Source: an uncultured Cloacibacillus sp.
GTDB lineage: Bacteria > Synergistota > Synergistia > Synergistales > Synergistaceae
Length of the DNA stretch: 13,810 nucleotides
Reading direction: 5' to 3'
Assembly (NCBI GenBank): GCA_900545755.1
Contig: URAG01000060.1
Location: 1-13,810, forward strand
Position numbers and translations under genes: made by a program. Shown here piece after piece: positions 1 through 6,952 of this stretch (position 1 is the stretch's first letter; every line of letters begins with the position of its first letter). Below the pieces are notes generated by a model. The model made no database searches, was not told the origin of the DNA, and was given only the letters and a program-made list of their open reading frames with translations.

Positions 1-29
1 ATCCAGCCTTTTTCATTCGCCCAACCCCT

Positions 30-107
30 TATGTCAACTTTAACACTGCAATAGTGTGACATAAGATCGTTATAGTGTCAACTGTTATATATATTTATTG
101 TTGACAT
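30..107. repeat. Cluster of TGTCAAC/GTTGACA words upstream of rqcH
   Basis: TGTCAAC occurs at 32-38 and 76-82, and its reverse complement GTTGACA at 100-106, where it covers the -35 box of the rqcH promoter. The word ATAGTGT occurs at 51-57 and again at 72-78, exactly 21 bp apart (two helical turns). ACACT (43-47) and AGTGT (53-57) form a small dyad with a 5-base loop. The surrounding DNA is AT-rich, unlike the GC-rich genes. Together this looks like a binding region for a regulator. TGTCAA is also the complement of a -35 box, so some copies could belong to leftward promoters of a gene outside the window, but I see no good -10 boxes for them. Confidence 0.45.
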
Positions 108-131
108 TAAAAATTTTCGATGGTGTATAAT
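101..131 (+). promoter_or_regulatory. Promoter of rqcH
   Basis: A perfect -35 hexamer TTGACA (101-106) and a perfect -10 hexamer TATAAT (126-131) are separated by 19 bp, somewhat longer than the usual 17. Transcription would begin near 138, giving a short leader that carries the GGAGG ribosome site at 152-156. One copy of the GTTGACA repeat overlaps the -35 box, so a protein bound there would compete with RNA polymerase. Confidence 0.7.
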
Positions 132-163
132 TTCGTCGAAAGTTTATGTTTGGAGGTATCGCT

Positions 164-1795
164 TTGTCCTTCGGTCCCGAACTTATATGGAGCTGGAGCC
201 GCGAGCTTTCGGCACTCGCCGGGCGCCGCGTTCAGCGCGTCGATGGCGGCGGAAACGCCGTGATAATATCTCTCGCGGGCGGCGCTGAACTGCTGCTTTC
301 ATGGGGCGCACAGAACTGCGGCGCCGCCGTTATAAGTGCGCGCGATAAAAAATCGCTGCTTGCAGCCGCGCGCCAGACGCCGCCGATTACGAACGCGGTC
401 AAGAGCCATCTGACGGGCGCGCAGCTGCTCTCCGTCGCGCAGCTTCACCGCGACAGGATTCTCGAATTCACATTCAGAAAGACGATAGGCGCGGGCTTCG
501 CGACTGAACGGAGGCTCGTGCTCGAAATAATGGAGCGCTTCAGTAACCTCGTCATGACGGACGAGAACGGCCTGATAATAGAGACGGCGAAGCACATCCA
601 TCCCGCGGACAACAGTTTCCGCACAGTGCTGCCCGGCGTGCCCTACCACATGCCGCCGCTGTTCGGAGGCACAGCGCTCGAGGAATGGCTTGCGGAACCG
701 CGCGAGGACACGTTGATGAAGGTCGCAGGCGTAGGCAGGCCGCTGCTGAAAATCCTCGACGCGTACCCCGCTAAGCTCGCCGCGGAATACCTACACGGGC
801 TTTACGACGACACGAGCGCGCCGATGACGGCGCAGAGGATTGGCAAATATGTAACGGCGCTGCCGGAGCTTTTGTCGGACGCAGAAAAACTGCCCGACAG
901 TTCGACAGGCATACTCATCGCGCTCACGCCGATGAAGGACGGCTCAATAGAGAACCGCAGGAAAAATATAGTCAAACACATAGAAAAAGAGGCGAAGCGC
1001 CGCGAACGCCAGCTCGCCGACATCCGCAGCCTGCTCTCGGACGACAGCCCGTCGCGCTTCAAGCTATGGGGCGAACTCATCGTAGCGAACATGTGGAACA
1101 TAAAGCACGGCGTTTCCGAGGCGGAGCTGAGCGGCTACGACACGGATGGGAACGAGATTTCTCAGAAAGTCCCGCTCGATCCGCGCATTTCGCCGTCGCA
1201 GAATTCGGCGGCCTATTTCGCAAAATACAAAAAAATCGTCTCTGCGCAGGAGCGCGCGGCGTCGCTCGTGCAGAAGGTCGAGGAGGAACTCGACGACCTG
1301 CGCGAGGAGCTTGCGCTCGCCTCGTCGGTAGAAGACGCTCAAGCGCTCGTGATGCTCGAAGAAGAACTCGGCATGGCGAAGACGCAGCAGAAGCGCGGCG
1401 GCAAAAAGGAGCCGCAGCTTCCGCCGCACGTTCGTTTTGAATTTGAAAAGGCGATTGTCTGCGCAGGACTCTCTGCGAAGGGCAACCGCTGGCTGACCTT
1501 CCGCTTCGCATTGCCCGACGACTGGTGGTTCCACGCGCAGGGCGTGCCCGGTGCGCACGTCATACTGCGCCCGACGGCCGCGCTGACTGGCGACGAATTT
1601 GAAAAGCTCGCGGCGTTCTGCGCTTCGCTCGCGGTTTTCTACAGCAAGGCGAAAAACGAGACGCGCCGCCGCGTCGACTACACGCGCCGCAAATACGTCA
1701 GCCCGATACGTGGCGGCGAAGCGAACGTAACATATAAGGAATTTTCGACGATTGCTGGAGATCCGGCGCTGTGGTGCGAAAAAGCACCTAAATAG
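164..1795 (+). CDS. rqcH: RqcH/NFACT family ribosome-associated quality control protein
   Basis: The bacterial homologue of Rqc2/NEMF binds 50S subunits that carry stalled peptidyl-tRNA and recruits alanyl-tRNA for C-terminal alanine tails. The 543 residues read as NFACT-N (about 1-200), helical and coiled-coil parts (about 270-400, with many Glu/Lys/Arg), and a C-terminal NFACT-R domain around residues 450-470 with the motif DDWWFHAQGVPGAHV. I place the start at TTG 164, 7 nt after GGAGG (152-156). An in-frame ATG at 146 lies upstream of that site and would put the ribosome site inside the gene. With the TTG start the Asp-Arg pair in HRDRILEF falls at residues 97-98, the numbering I recall for the tailing-critical DR pair of the Bacillus subtilis protein. 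The usual N-terminal FDG motif reads FGP here. The gene meets rluD tail to tail. Older annotations would call it a fibronectin-binding protein (FbpA). Confidence 0.9.
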   Translation: MSFGPELIWSWSRELSALAGRRVQRVDGGGNAVIISLAGGAELLLSWGAQNCGAAVISARDKKSLLAAARQTPPITNAVKSHLTGAQLLSVAQLHRDRILEFTFRKTIGAGFATERRLVLEIMERFSNLVMTDENGLIIETAKHIHPADNSFRTVLPGVPYHMPPLFGGTALEEWLAEPREDTLMKVAGVGRPLLKILDAYPAKLAAEYLHGLYDDTSAPMTAQRIGKYVTALPELLSDAEKLPDSSTGILIALTPMKDGSIENRRKNIVKHIEKEAKRRERQLADIRSLLSDDSPSRFKLWGELIVANMWNIKHGVSEAELSGYDTDGNEISQKVPLDPRISPSQNSAAYFAKYKKIVSAQERAASLVQKVEEELDDLREELALASSVEDAQALVMLEEELGMAKTQQKRGGKKEPQLPPHVRFEFEKAIVCAGLSAKGNRWLTFRFALPDDWWFHAQGVPGAHVILRPTAALTGDEFEKLAAFCASLAVFYSKAKNETRRRVDYTRRKYVSPIRGGEANVTYKEFSTIAGDPALWCEKAPK

Positions 1796-2792
1796 AATTA
1801 GTTCCCGTGCGCAACCCGCGCAGATACTCGACGAGCTCCAGCGGCAGAGGACGGACAAAGCGCATCTCTTCGCGAGTCCGCGGATGTACGAAGCCGAGCT
1901 TCCACGAATGGAGGAAGAGCCGCTCGGGGCCGAAAGGCGATGGACGCGACGGCGCGTAGAGCCTGTCGCCGACGAGCGGACATTTTATCGCCTGCATGTG
2001 TACCCTTATCTGGTGCGTCCGCCCGCTGTGCAGGCGGCAGATTACGAGCGACTTTCCGCCAAAGCTCCATAGTTTTTTATAATCAGTCCAGGCCTCGCGT
2101 CCGTCCTCGACGCAGGCCATTTTGAGGCGGCTGTACGGGTCGCGCCCTATCGGATATTTTACCGAACCTTCCTCGCGCGGCGGCTCGCCCCAACAGAGCG
2201 CGAGGTATTCTTTGTGTACGCGCCTTTCCTTGAAATCCTTGAAAAGCCCTTCCTGCGCCAATCCGTTGCGCGCGACGACCATCAGCCCCGAGGTCGTCGC
2301 GTCGAGCCTGTGGACTATGCCGGGCCGCTGCACGCCGTTGAGCGCGCCCAAATCCGGGTAACGGAACAAAAGGCCGTGGACGAGCGTGCCGCTCCAGTGG
2401 CCCGGCGCAGGGTGGACGACGAGCCCGGCTGGCTTGTTTACGACTATTACGTCCTCGTCGTCGTAGACCACATCGAAGGGCACGTCCTGCGGTTCAAGGT
2501 CCAGCGTTTCCGCTGGCGGCACGACGACGCCGAGCAAGTCTCCCTCCGCAACTTTGACCGAGGGCTTTATGCGCCGCTCGGGAGTGAGGCGCGCGTTGCC
2601 CTCTTTGACAAGCTTCTGCGCGTAGCCGCGGCTAATCCCCATGAGGCGCGATAGCGCGAAGTCGAGCCTGTGGCCGGAAAGGTCGGCGTCTATTGCAAAT
2701 TCCTGAAAAGAAGAGGGAGCGGGCGACGCGCCCTCCCCCTCTTCTTCAAGACATTCCTTTATCGAAAATTCTTCGTTATTTTCCGACGACAT
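1788..2792 (-). CDS. rluD: RluD-family 23S rRNA pseudouridine synthase
   Basis: RluD-type enzymes convert uridines of 23S rRNA helix 69 to pseudouridine, acting on the large subunit. The 334 residues contain an S4 RNA-binding domain (about 35-90, with SGHRLDFALSRLM) and the catalytic domain with the signature HRLDATTSGL; the catalytic Asp is residue 164. Further family motifs are VVNKPAGLVVHP and HSGRTHQIRVHM. Residues 1-30 are an acidic, Ser/Glu-rich tail of low complexity. The ATG at 2792 overlaps the end of ileS by 17 bp and has no convincing ribosome site, so translation is probably coupled to ileS. No later start leaves the S4 domain intact. RluC and RluA are close relatives, so the exact target uridines are inferred. 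The last 8 bp overlap the end of rqcH on the other strand, and no U-rich terminator follows. Confidence 0.9.
   Translation of the reverse strand: MSSENNEEFSIKECLEEEGEGASPAPSSFQEFAIDADLSGHRLDFALSRLMGISRGYAQKLVKEGNARLTPERRIKPSVKVAEGDLLGVVVPPAETLDLEPQDVPFDVVYDDEDVIVVNKPAGLVVHPAPGHWSGTLVHGLLFRYPDLGALNGVQRPGIVHRLDATTSGLMVVARNGLAQEGLFKDFKERRVHKEYLALCWGEPPREEGSVKYPIGRDPYSRLKMACVEDGREAWTDYKKLWSFGGKSLVICRLHSGRTHQIRVHMQAIKCPLVGDRLYAPSRPSPFGPERLFLHSWKLGFVHPRTREEMRFVRPLPLELVEYLRGLRTGTNSI
2708..2746 (-). other. Long imperfect hairpin within the 5' end of rluD
   Basis: The arms AAGAAGAGGG (2708-2717) and CCCTCTTCTT (2737-2746) are perfectly complementary over 10 bp. Inside them lie a 3x3 internal loop, a second 5-bp helix (GGGCG 2721-2725 with CGCCC 2729-2733) and a 3-nt loop. 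In the mRNA it begins 29 nt after the ileS stop codon, within rluD codons 16-28, and is followed by a short U-rich stretch. It could slow or partly terminate transcription between ileS and rluD. It may also be a by-product of the purine-rich code for the acidic tail. Confidence 0.45.
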
Positions 2793-5556
2793 CGGCGCAG
2801 CGGTCGCAGAGACCCTTTTCCGCTACTTCATGGCGGTGTTTCCAGCAGCGCGGGCATTTCTCGTCCTTCGATTTGCTGACACCGACTGTAAGGCCCGTCG
2901 TCTCGTCCTCGTAGACGTTCTCCGCACCGGAAACTTCGCCGACGACATGGCAGGACGACACGATAAGTATATTCTCCCACGTTTCGTCGCTGATCTTGCC
3001 AGCAAGCGTCTTGTAGTAGTCGCTGAGCTTCACCTGCACGTCCGCGTCGAGCGGATGTCCGATGATACCCTTGCCGCGCGCCGCCTCGAGGCCGCGCAGA
3101 ACACCCTGACGTGCCATAAGCAGAAGGTCCCACTCTTCCTCGACGGCTGGATCGATCCCCTCAGCGAGCGGCTCGGGCCAGTCGGCAAGCAGGACGCTCT
3201 GCGCGAGCGTCGGGTCCATTTCACGCATCTTCTGCCATATTTCTTCCGCTGTGAACGAAAGGACGGGCGACATCATCTGCGTGATGGTCTTGAGCACCTG
3301 CCACATGACTGTGCGTATCGAGCGGCGGCTCTTCGCGTGCTCCGCGTCGGCGTAGAGCTTGTCTTTGCTCACGTCGATGTAGAACGACGAGAGCTCATTG
3401 TCGCAGAACTGATGGATCAGCGTCATCGGCTGATGGAACTCATAGTCGTCGAAGCCGGCCGTTACGCGCGAGCGCAGCCGTTCAAGCTTGAGCAGTATGT
3501 ACTGGTCGACCGGCGCAAGCTCGTCGTGCGGCAGCATGTCAGTAGCTGGATTGAAGCCCGCAAGGTTCGCTAGCAGGAAACGCGCCGTGTTGCGTATCCT
3601 GCGGTAGGATTCTATAAGGTTGCGGAAAATCTCTTCCGAGATACGCACGTCGCCGCGGTAGTCGGAGGAGGCTACCCAAAGGCGCAGTATGTCCGCGCCG
3701 TTCTTCTCGATTATCTTCTCGGGCTTCATGACGTTGCCGAGGGATTTAGACATCTTCTGCCCGTCCGGGCCCATTATGAAGCCGTGCGTCAGTACCATCC
3801 TGTAGGGAGCTGTGCCGCGCGTCGCGACACTGTTCAGAAGCGAGGTCTGGAACCATCCGCGGTGCTGGTCGCTGCCCTCGAGGTAGAGATCCGCCGGCCA
3901 GCTGAGGTCCTCCCAGTTGTCGAGAACGGCGGAGTGGCTCGTGCCGGAGTCGAACCAGACATCCATGATGTCAGAGTCCTTGCGCAGATGTTTGCTTCCA
4001 CATTTCGGGCATACCGCGAGGTCGCCGACGAGCTCTTCGGGCGTCATAGTCCACCAGCAGTCGCTTCCATGCACACGAACCTTATCCGCGACGCGGCGCA
4101 CTCGGTCGCCTGTGAGGATGACCTCGCCGCAGTCCTCGCAGTAGAAAGCCGGTATAGGAACGCCCCACGTGCGCTGGCGGCTGATGCACCAATCAGAGCG
4201 GTCGCGCACCATATTCGTAATGCGGTCCTTGCCCCAGTCTGGTATCCATTTGACCTCGTCGATGCATTTGAGCGCCTGGTCGCGGAATTCCGAAACCGCT
4301 ACGAACCACTGGTCGGTCGCGCGGAAAATAACCGGTTTCTTGCAGCGCCAGCAGTGCGGATAGGAGTGGGTGATTTTCAATTTTCCAAGGAGGCGGTGCG
4401 AGCCTTCGAGGAGCTCGAAGACCTTCTTTTCCCCTTCGGCGAGAGACATGCCGCCGAAAATCGGCGTGTCGGCGTAATAATGTCCAGTCGGGTCTACGGG
4501 GTTATAGACCTCTATTCCGTAGCGGACGCCCGTCTCATAGTCGTCGCTGCCGTGTCCCGGGGCTGTGTGGACGCATCCGGTACCGGAGTCGAGCGTGACG
4601 TAATCGGCGAGCACGAATGGGACGGCCCTGTCGTAGAACGGATGCTTCGCGAGCGAAAGCTCAAGCTGCTGTCCCTTGCATACAAGTATTGGTTCGCCAA
4701 GCTCGAGGCCGGTAGCCTTCTCGACTTCGGCTTTAAGGCCGACTGCGATGAGGTAAACCTTGCCGCCGCACTCGTAGAAGCCGTAGTCGTAGCGAGGATG
4801 TACCGCTACCGCCATAGAGGCGGGGAGAGTCCACGGCGTAGTCGTCCAGATTATGACGTTGACGTCTTTTCCGGCGAGTTCAGGGAAGACCTTCGCGGCG
4901 TCGGTATATTCATACGCGACGAAGATAGAGGGCGAGGTCTCGTCGCCGTACTCAATTTCCGCGGCGGCAAGCGCCGTCTGGCAGTCGGTGCACCAGTAGA
5001 TCGCCTTGCGTCCCTTGTAGACCAGGCCTTTGTCGACCATCTCGGCGAGGCCCTCGAGCTCCGTCGCCTCGAAAGCCGGGACGAGCGTCATGTACGGATG
5101 GTCCCAGTCACCGATGACGCCGAGGCGCTTAAACTGCCCCGTCTGCACATCGGCGAACGAACGCGCGTAGGCGGCGCACTTCTGGCGCAGCTCGACCGGC
5201 GATATCTCGTCCTTGCCGACGTTCAGCTCCTTGAGCACCTTGAGCTCGATCGGAAGCCCGTGCGTGTCATAGCCGGGAACGTAGGGCGAGAAATAGCCGC
5301 GCTGCCATTTATATTTTACAATGAAGTCTTTGAGAATCTTGTTCGTCGCGGTTCCGATATGGATACTCGCGTTCGCGTAGGGCGGCCCATCGTGAAGGAT
5401 GAAAGAAGGCTTGTCCTTGTTCTTTTTCTTCAGCTCGCCGTAAACGTCGATGTCGTACCAGAATTTCAAAAATTCCGGCTCCCTCTGCGACAGATTCGCT
5501 CGCATCGGGAAATCCGTCTTGGGCAGGAACAGCGTGTCCTTATAGTCGTTCGCCAT
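2776..5556 (-). CDS. ileS: Isoleucyl-tRNA synthetase
   Basis: This class I synthetase charges tRNA-Ile with isoleucine and hydrolyses mischarged valyl-tRNA. The 926 residues are normal for the bacterial type. In order there is the ATP-binding signature PPYANASIHIGT (His 66; HIGT in place of HIGH), the CP1 editing domain (TTTPWTLP and SGTGCVHTAPGHG), two zinc-type Cys pairs around YCEDCGE and CPKCGS, MDVWFDSG, the KMSKS loop (601-605), the anticodon-binding helices, and a C-terminal zinc finger with Cys 901, 904, 917 and 920. I place the start at ATG 5556, 7 nt after GGAGG (5564-5568). An ATG at 5592 would put that site inside the gene and add 12 residues unlike the family. It is the first gene of an operon with rluD. 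The leader is about 56 nt and has no T-box. Confidence 0.97.
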   Translation of the reverse strand: MANDYKDTLFLPKTDFPMRANLSQREPEFLKFWYDIDVYGELKKKNKDKPSFILHDGPPYANASIHIGTATNKILKDFIVKYKWQRGYFSPYVPGYDTHGLPIELKVLKELNVGKDEISPVELRQKCAAYARSFADVQTGQFKRLGVIGDWDHPYMTLVPAFEATELEGLAEMVDKGLVYKGRKAIYWCTDCQTALAAAEIEYGDETSPSIFVAYEYTDAAKVFPELAGKDVNVIIWTTTPWTLPASMAVAVHPRYDYGFYECGGKVYLIAVGLKAEVEKATGLELGEPILVCKGQQLELSLAKHPFYDRAVPFVLADYVTLDSGTGCVHTAPGHGSDDYETGVRYGIEVYNPVDPTGHYYADTPIFGGMSLAEGEKKVFELLEGSHRLLGKLKITHSYPHCWRCKKPVIFRATDQWFVAVSEFRDQALKCIDEVKWIPDWGKDRITNMVRDRSDWCISRQRTWGVPIPAFYCEDCGEVILTGDRVRRVADKVRVHGSDCWWTMTPEELVGDLAVCPKCGSKHLRKDSDIMDVWFDSGTSHSAVLDNWEDLSWPADLYLEGSDQHRGWFQTSLLNSVATRGTAPYRMVLTHGFIMGPDGQKMSKSLGNVMKPEKIIEKNGADILRLWVASSDYRGDVRISEEIFRNLIESYRRIRNTARFLLANLAGFNPATDMLPHDELAPVDQYILLKLERLRSRVTAGFDDYEFHQPMTLIHQFCDNELSSFYIDVSKDKLYADAEHAKSRRSIRTVMWQVLKTITQMMSPVLSFTAEEIWQKMREMDPTLAQSVLLADWPEPLAEGIDPAVEEEWDLLLMARQGVLRGLEAARGKGIIGHPLDADVQVKLSDYYKTLAGKISDETWENILIVSSCHVVGEVSGAENVYEDETTGLTVGVSKSKDEKCPRCWKHRHEVAEKGLCDRCADVVGK

Positions 5557-5618
5557 AAAAAAACCTCCATCTAAAGAGAATGGAATCCCCACGGAACTCC
5601 ATAATATACAACTTTGTT

Positions 5619-5647
5619 ATTATAGCGAAACGCGGACAAATATACAA
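5619..5647 (-). promoter_or_regulatory. Promoter of ileS-rluD
   Basis: Reading leftward, TTGTAT (5647-5642, 4 of 6 matches to the -35 consensus) is followed by 17 bp and a perfect TATAAT (5624-5619). Transcription would start near 5612, leaving about 56 nt before the ileS ATG. The leader has a weak dyad ATGGA/TCCAT (5580-5602) just upstream of the GGAGG site at 5564-5568. The 14-base T-box signature expected of a tRNA-sensing leader is absent and the leader is too short to hold one. Confidence 0.75.
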
Positions 5648-5680
5648 ACGCGCTGCCTAACGGCGCGCTTATTTTTTCCG

Positions 5681-5701
5681 CGGCGGTAAATATACCCGCC
5701 G
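5681..5701. promoter_or_regulatory. Dyad between the ileS and dgkA promoters
   Basis: CGGCGGTA (5681-5688), a 4-base AATA loop and TACCCGCCG (5693-5701) form an 8-bp inverted repeat with one extra C. It lies between the divergent promoters and reaches the expected -35 position of dgkA. An operator is possible; no regulator is encoded nearby. Confidence 0.35.
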
Positions 5702-5717
5702 GACGCGCGGCTGCCTT

Positions 5718-5726
5718 TGCTATAAT
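5718..5726 (+). promoter_or_regulatory. Extended -10 promoter of dgkA
   Basis: The sequence TGCTATAAT (5718-5726) is a perfect -10 hexamer with the TGn extension, which can replace a poor -35 box; no good -35 is seen 16-18 bp upstream. Transcription would start near 5733. At exactly that point CGAAGC (5732-5737) and GCTTCG (5742-5747) form a perfect 6-bp hairpin with loop TCAG that touches the first G of the GGAGG ribosome site (5747-5751). The mRNA may therefore begin with a structure that affects its stability or ribosome access. Confidence 0.65.
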
Positions 5727-5759
5727 TAGCACGAAGCTCAGGCTTCGGAGGTGTGCGCG

Positions 5760-6116
5760 TTGGAGCAATGGAAGAACGGCAATCTATACAATAAGACGCT
5801 TTATTCGCTGAACGGGCTGCGCGTTTCGTTCATGACGGAGAAGGCGGTGCGCAATGAGTTTCTCACAACGGCTGGGTTTGTAGCACTCGCGCTGTTTTGT
5901 GGCTGCGGCCTCGGCGACGTATTCCTCGTATTCCTTACGTCGCTATTCCCCATCGTCGTCGAGCTTATCAACACCGCGGTCGAGCGCCGTATAGACACGA
6001 ACGACGGCCCAGCGTTCCGCGAGGACGTTCGCATACAGAAGGACACGCTCTCGGCCGCAGTCTTTCTAAGCCTCTTCATAGCCTACGGCCTCTGTCTGAA
6101 AATCATATTTTTCTAA
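5760..6116 (+). CDS. dgkA: DgkA-type diacylglycerol/undecaprenol kinase
   Basis: This small integral membrane kinase phosphorylates diacylglycerol or undecaprenol in the inner membrane and recycles lipid by-products of envelope synthesis. The 118 residues are close to the 121 or so of E. coli DgkA. Three hydrophobic helices lie at about 36-50, 52-70 and 98-117. The active-site stretch VVELINTAVE gives Glu 68, Asn 71 and Glu 75, matching E. coli E69, N72 and E76, and QKDTLSAAV matches the conserved KDxxSAAV segment before the last helix. I choose TTG 5760, 8 nt after GGAGG (5747-5751); the upstream in-frame GTG at 5751 lies inside that ribosome site. The substrate cannot be read from the sequence. 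The gene stands alone between its own promoter and terminator. Confidence 0.88.
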   Translation: MEQWKNGNLYNKTLYSLNGLRVSFMTEKAVRNEFLTTAGFVALALFCGCGLGDVFLVFLTSLFPIVVELINTAVERRIDTNDGPAFREDVRIQKDTLSAAVFLSLFIAYGLCLKIIFF

Positions 6117-6143
6117 ACGGAGCATGTTATTTGATTGGCAGAT

Positions 6144-6187
6144 AAAAAAACGTCGCCCCGGCGTCTTCAGCGGAGCGGCGTTTTTTT
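6144..6187. terminator. Symmetric terminator between dgkA and rluB
   Basis: Bases 6144-6160 pair with 6171-6187 over 17 positions, broken only by one C-A mismatch and one G-U pair, around a 10-nt loop. Seven A residues open the structure and seven T residues close it, so either strand gives a GC stem followed by a U run. It can stop both dgkA (+) and the convergent nif3-scpA-scpB-rluB transcript (-). Confidence 0.85.
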
Positions 6188-6220
6188 GCAGCGTCGGCGG
6201 AAACGGGCTGCCGTTCTTCG

Positions 6221-6952
6221 CTACACGGTCTTGCCCTCTTTGATATACCGCCAGAGCGTTTCGCGGTCTACCGAGATAAACTCGCCGGCGGGTAGTGTTT
6301 TTAGCGTCAGCTTGCCGATTTTGCGGCGCAGCAGGCGGCGCACGTCGTTGCCGAGCGCACGCGCCATGAGGCGGATTTCGCGTTTTATCCCCTCGCCGAG
6401 GACCACCTCAAACCAGCACTGCATTGGATTGCGCGCAAGGCGGCGCACCGAGAGCGGCCTGAGGAAGGTGCCATCCGCATCGACGCCTTTCGTCCAGCGT
6501 ATCAGCGTAGGTTCGTCCATCGGGCGTCGCAGCTCGACCTCGTAGGTCTTCGTGAAACCGTTGCGCGGGTGAATCAGCTCCTGCGAGAACATCCCGTCGT
6601 TCGTCAGGATTATCAGCCCCTCGCTGTCGCGGTCAAGCCGGCCGACAGGAAAGAGACGCAGCCTGTCCATCGAGGGCGGCAGAATATCAATAACAGTGCG
6701 TTCCCGTGAATCCTCAACGGCGGAGAGCACGCCTTTCGGCTTGTTGAAGATCAGGTACGCCGGTTCCACCGGCGAGAGCTCGCGCCCGTCTAGCTCCACG
6801 ACGTCGCCGGGAGCGACCTGCCGCCCAGGCTCCGTCACTGTCTCGCCGTTGATGCGCACGCGCCCCGCCGTTATGAATTCCTCGACCTTGCGCCGCGCGC
6901 CTGCGCCGCACATCGCGAGGTATCTGTTGAGCCGTATCGTTCCGTCACTCAT
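6221..6952 (-). CDS. rluB: RsuA/RluB-family rRNA pseudouridine synthase
   Basis: Members of this family make single pseudouridines in rRNA; RluB modifies 23S rRNA and RsuA modifies 16S rRNA. The 243 residues have an N-terminal S4 domain (about 6-52, LNRYLAMCGAGARRKVEEFI), the motif IFNKPKGVLS, and the catalytic signature VGRLDRDSEGL with Asp 107, followed by GEGIKREIRLM, typical of the RluB/RsuA branch. The ATG at 6952 overlaps the scpB stop by 8 bp (ATGAGTGA), with GGAG 10 nt upstream. Location directly after scpA-scpB favours the RluB label, because that gene order recurs in many bacteria. It is the last gene of the operon and is followed by the symmetric terminator. Confidence 0.9.
   Translation of the reverse strand: MSDGTIRLNRYLAMCGAGARRKVEEFITAGRVRINGETVTEPGRQVAPGDVVELDGRELSPVEPAYLIFNKPKGVLSAVEDSRERTVIDILPPSMDRLRLFPVGRLDRDSEGLIILTNDGMFSQELIHPRNGFTKTYEVELRRPMDEPTLIRWTKGVDADGTFLRPLSVRRLARNPMQCWFEVVLGEGIKREIRLMARALGNDVRRLLRRKIGKLTLKTLPAGEFISVDRETLWRYIKEGKTV

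Noticed and set aside
1..145. AT-rich repeats as a replication origin
   Set aside because: No DnaA-box-like TTATCCACA words and no dnaA or dnaN nearby; the repeats are better explained as regulator sites.
1773..1788. GGTGC/GCACC hairpin at the rqcH-rluD junction as a bidirectional terminator
   Set aside because: Only 5 bp, no U run on either side, and entirely within coding sequence.
1064..1858. A 264-codon Arg-rich open frame on the - strand opposite rqcH
   Set aside because: Composition typical of an antisense shadow of a GC-rich gene; no recognisable domain and no ribosome site.
3784..5574. A 596-codon open frame on the + strand opposite ileS
   Set aside because: It mirrors the GC-rich codons of ileS, has no family resemblance, no ribosome site and no promoter. 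ileS is certain on the other strand.
5643..5671. GC-rich inverted repeat (CGCGC/GCGCG) followed by TTATTTTTT on the + strand, resembling a terminator
   Set aside because: Only 5 bp pair cleanly and there is no + strand gene upstream for it to terminate. It overlaps the ileS -35 region, so at most it is part of the control DNA.
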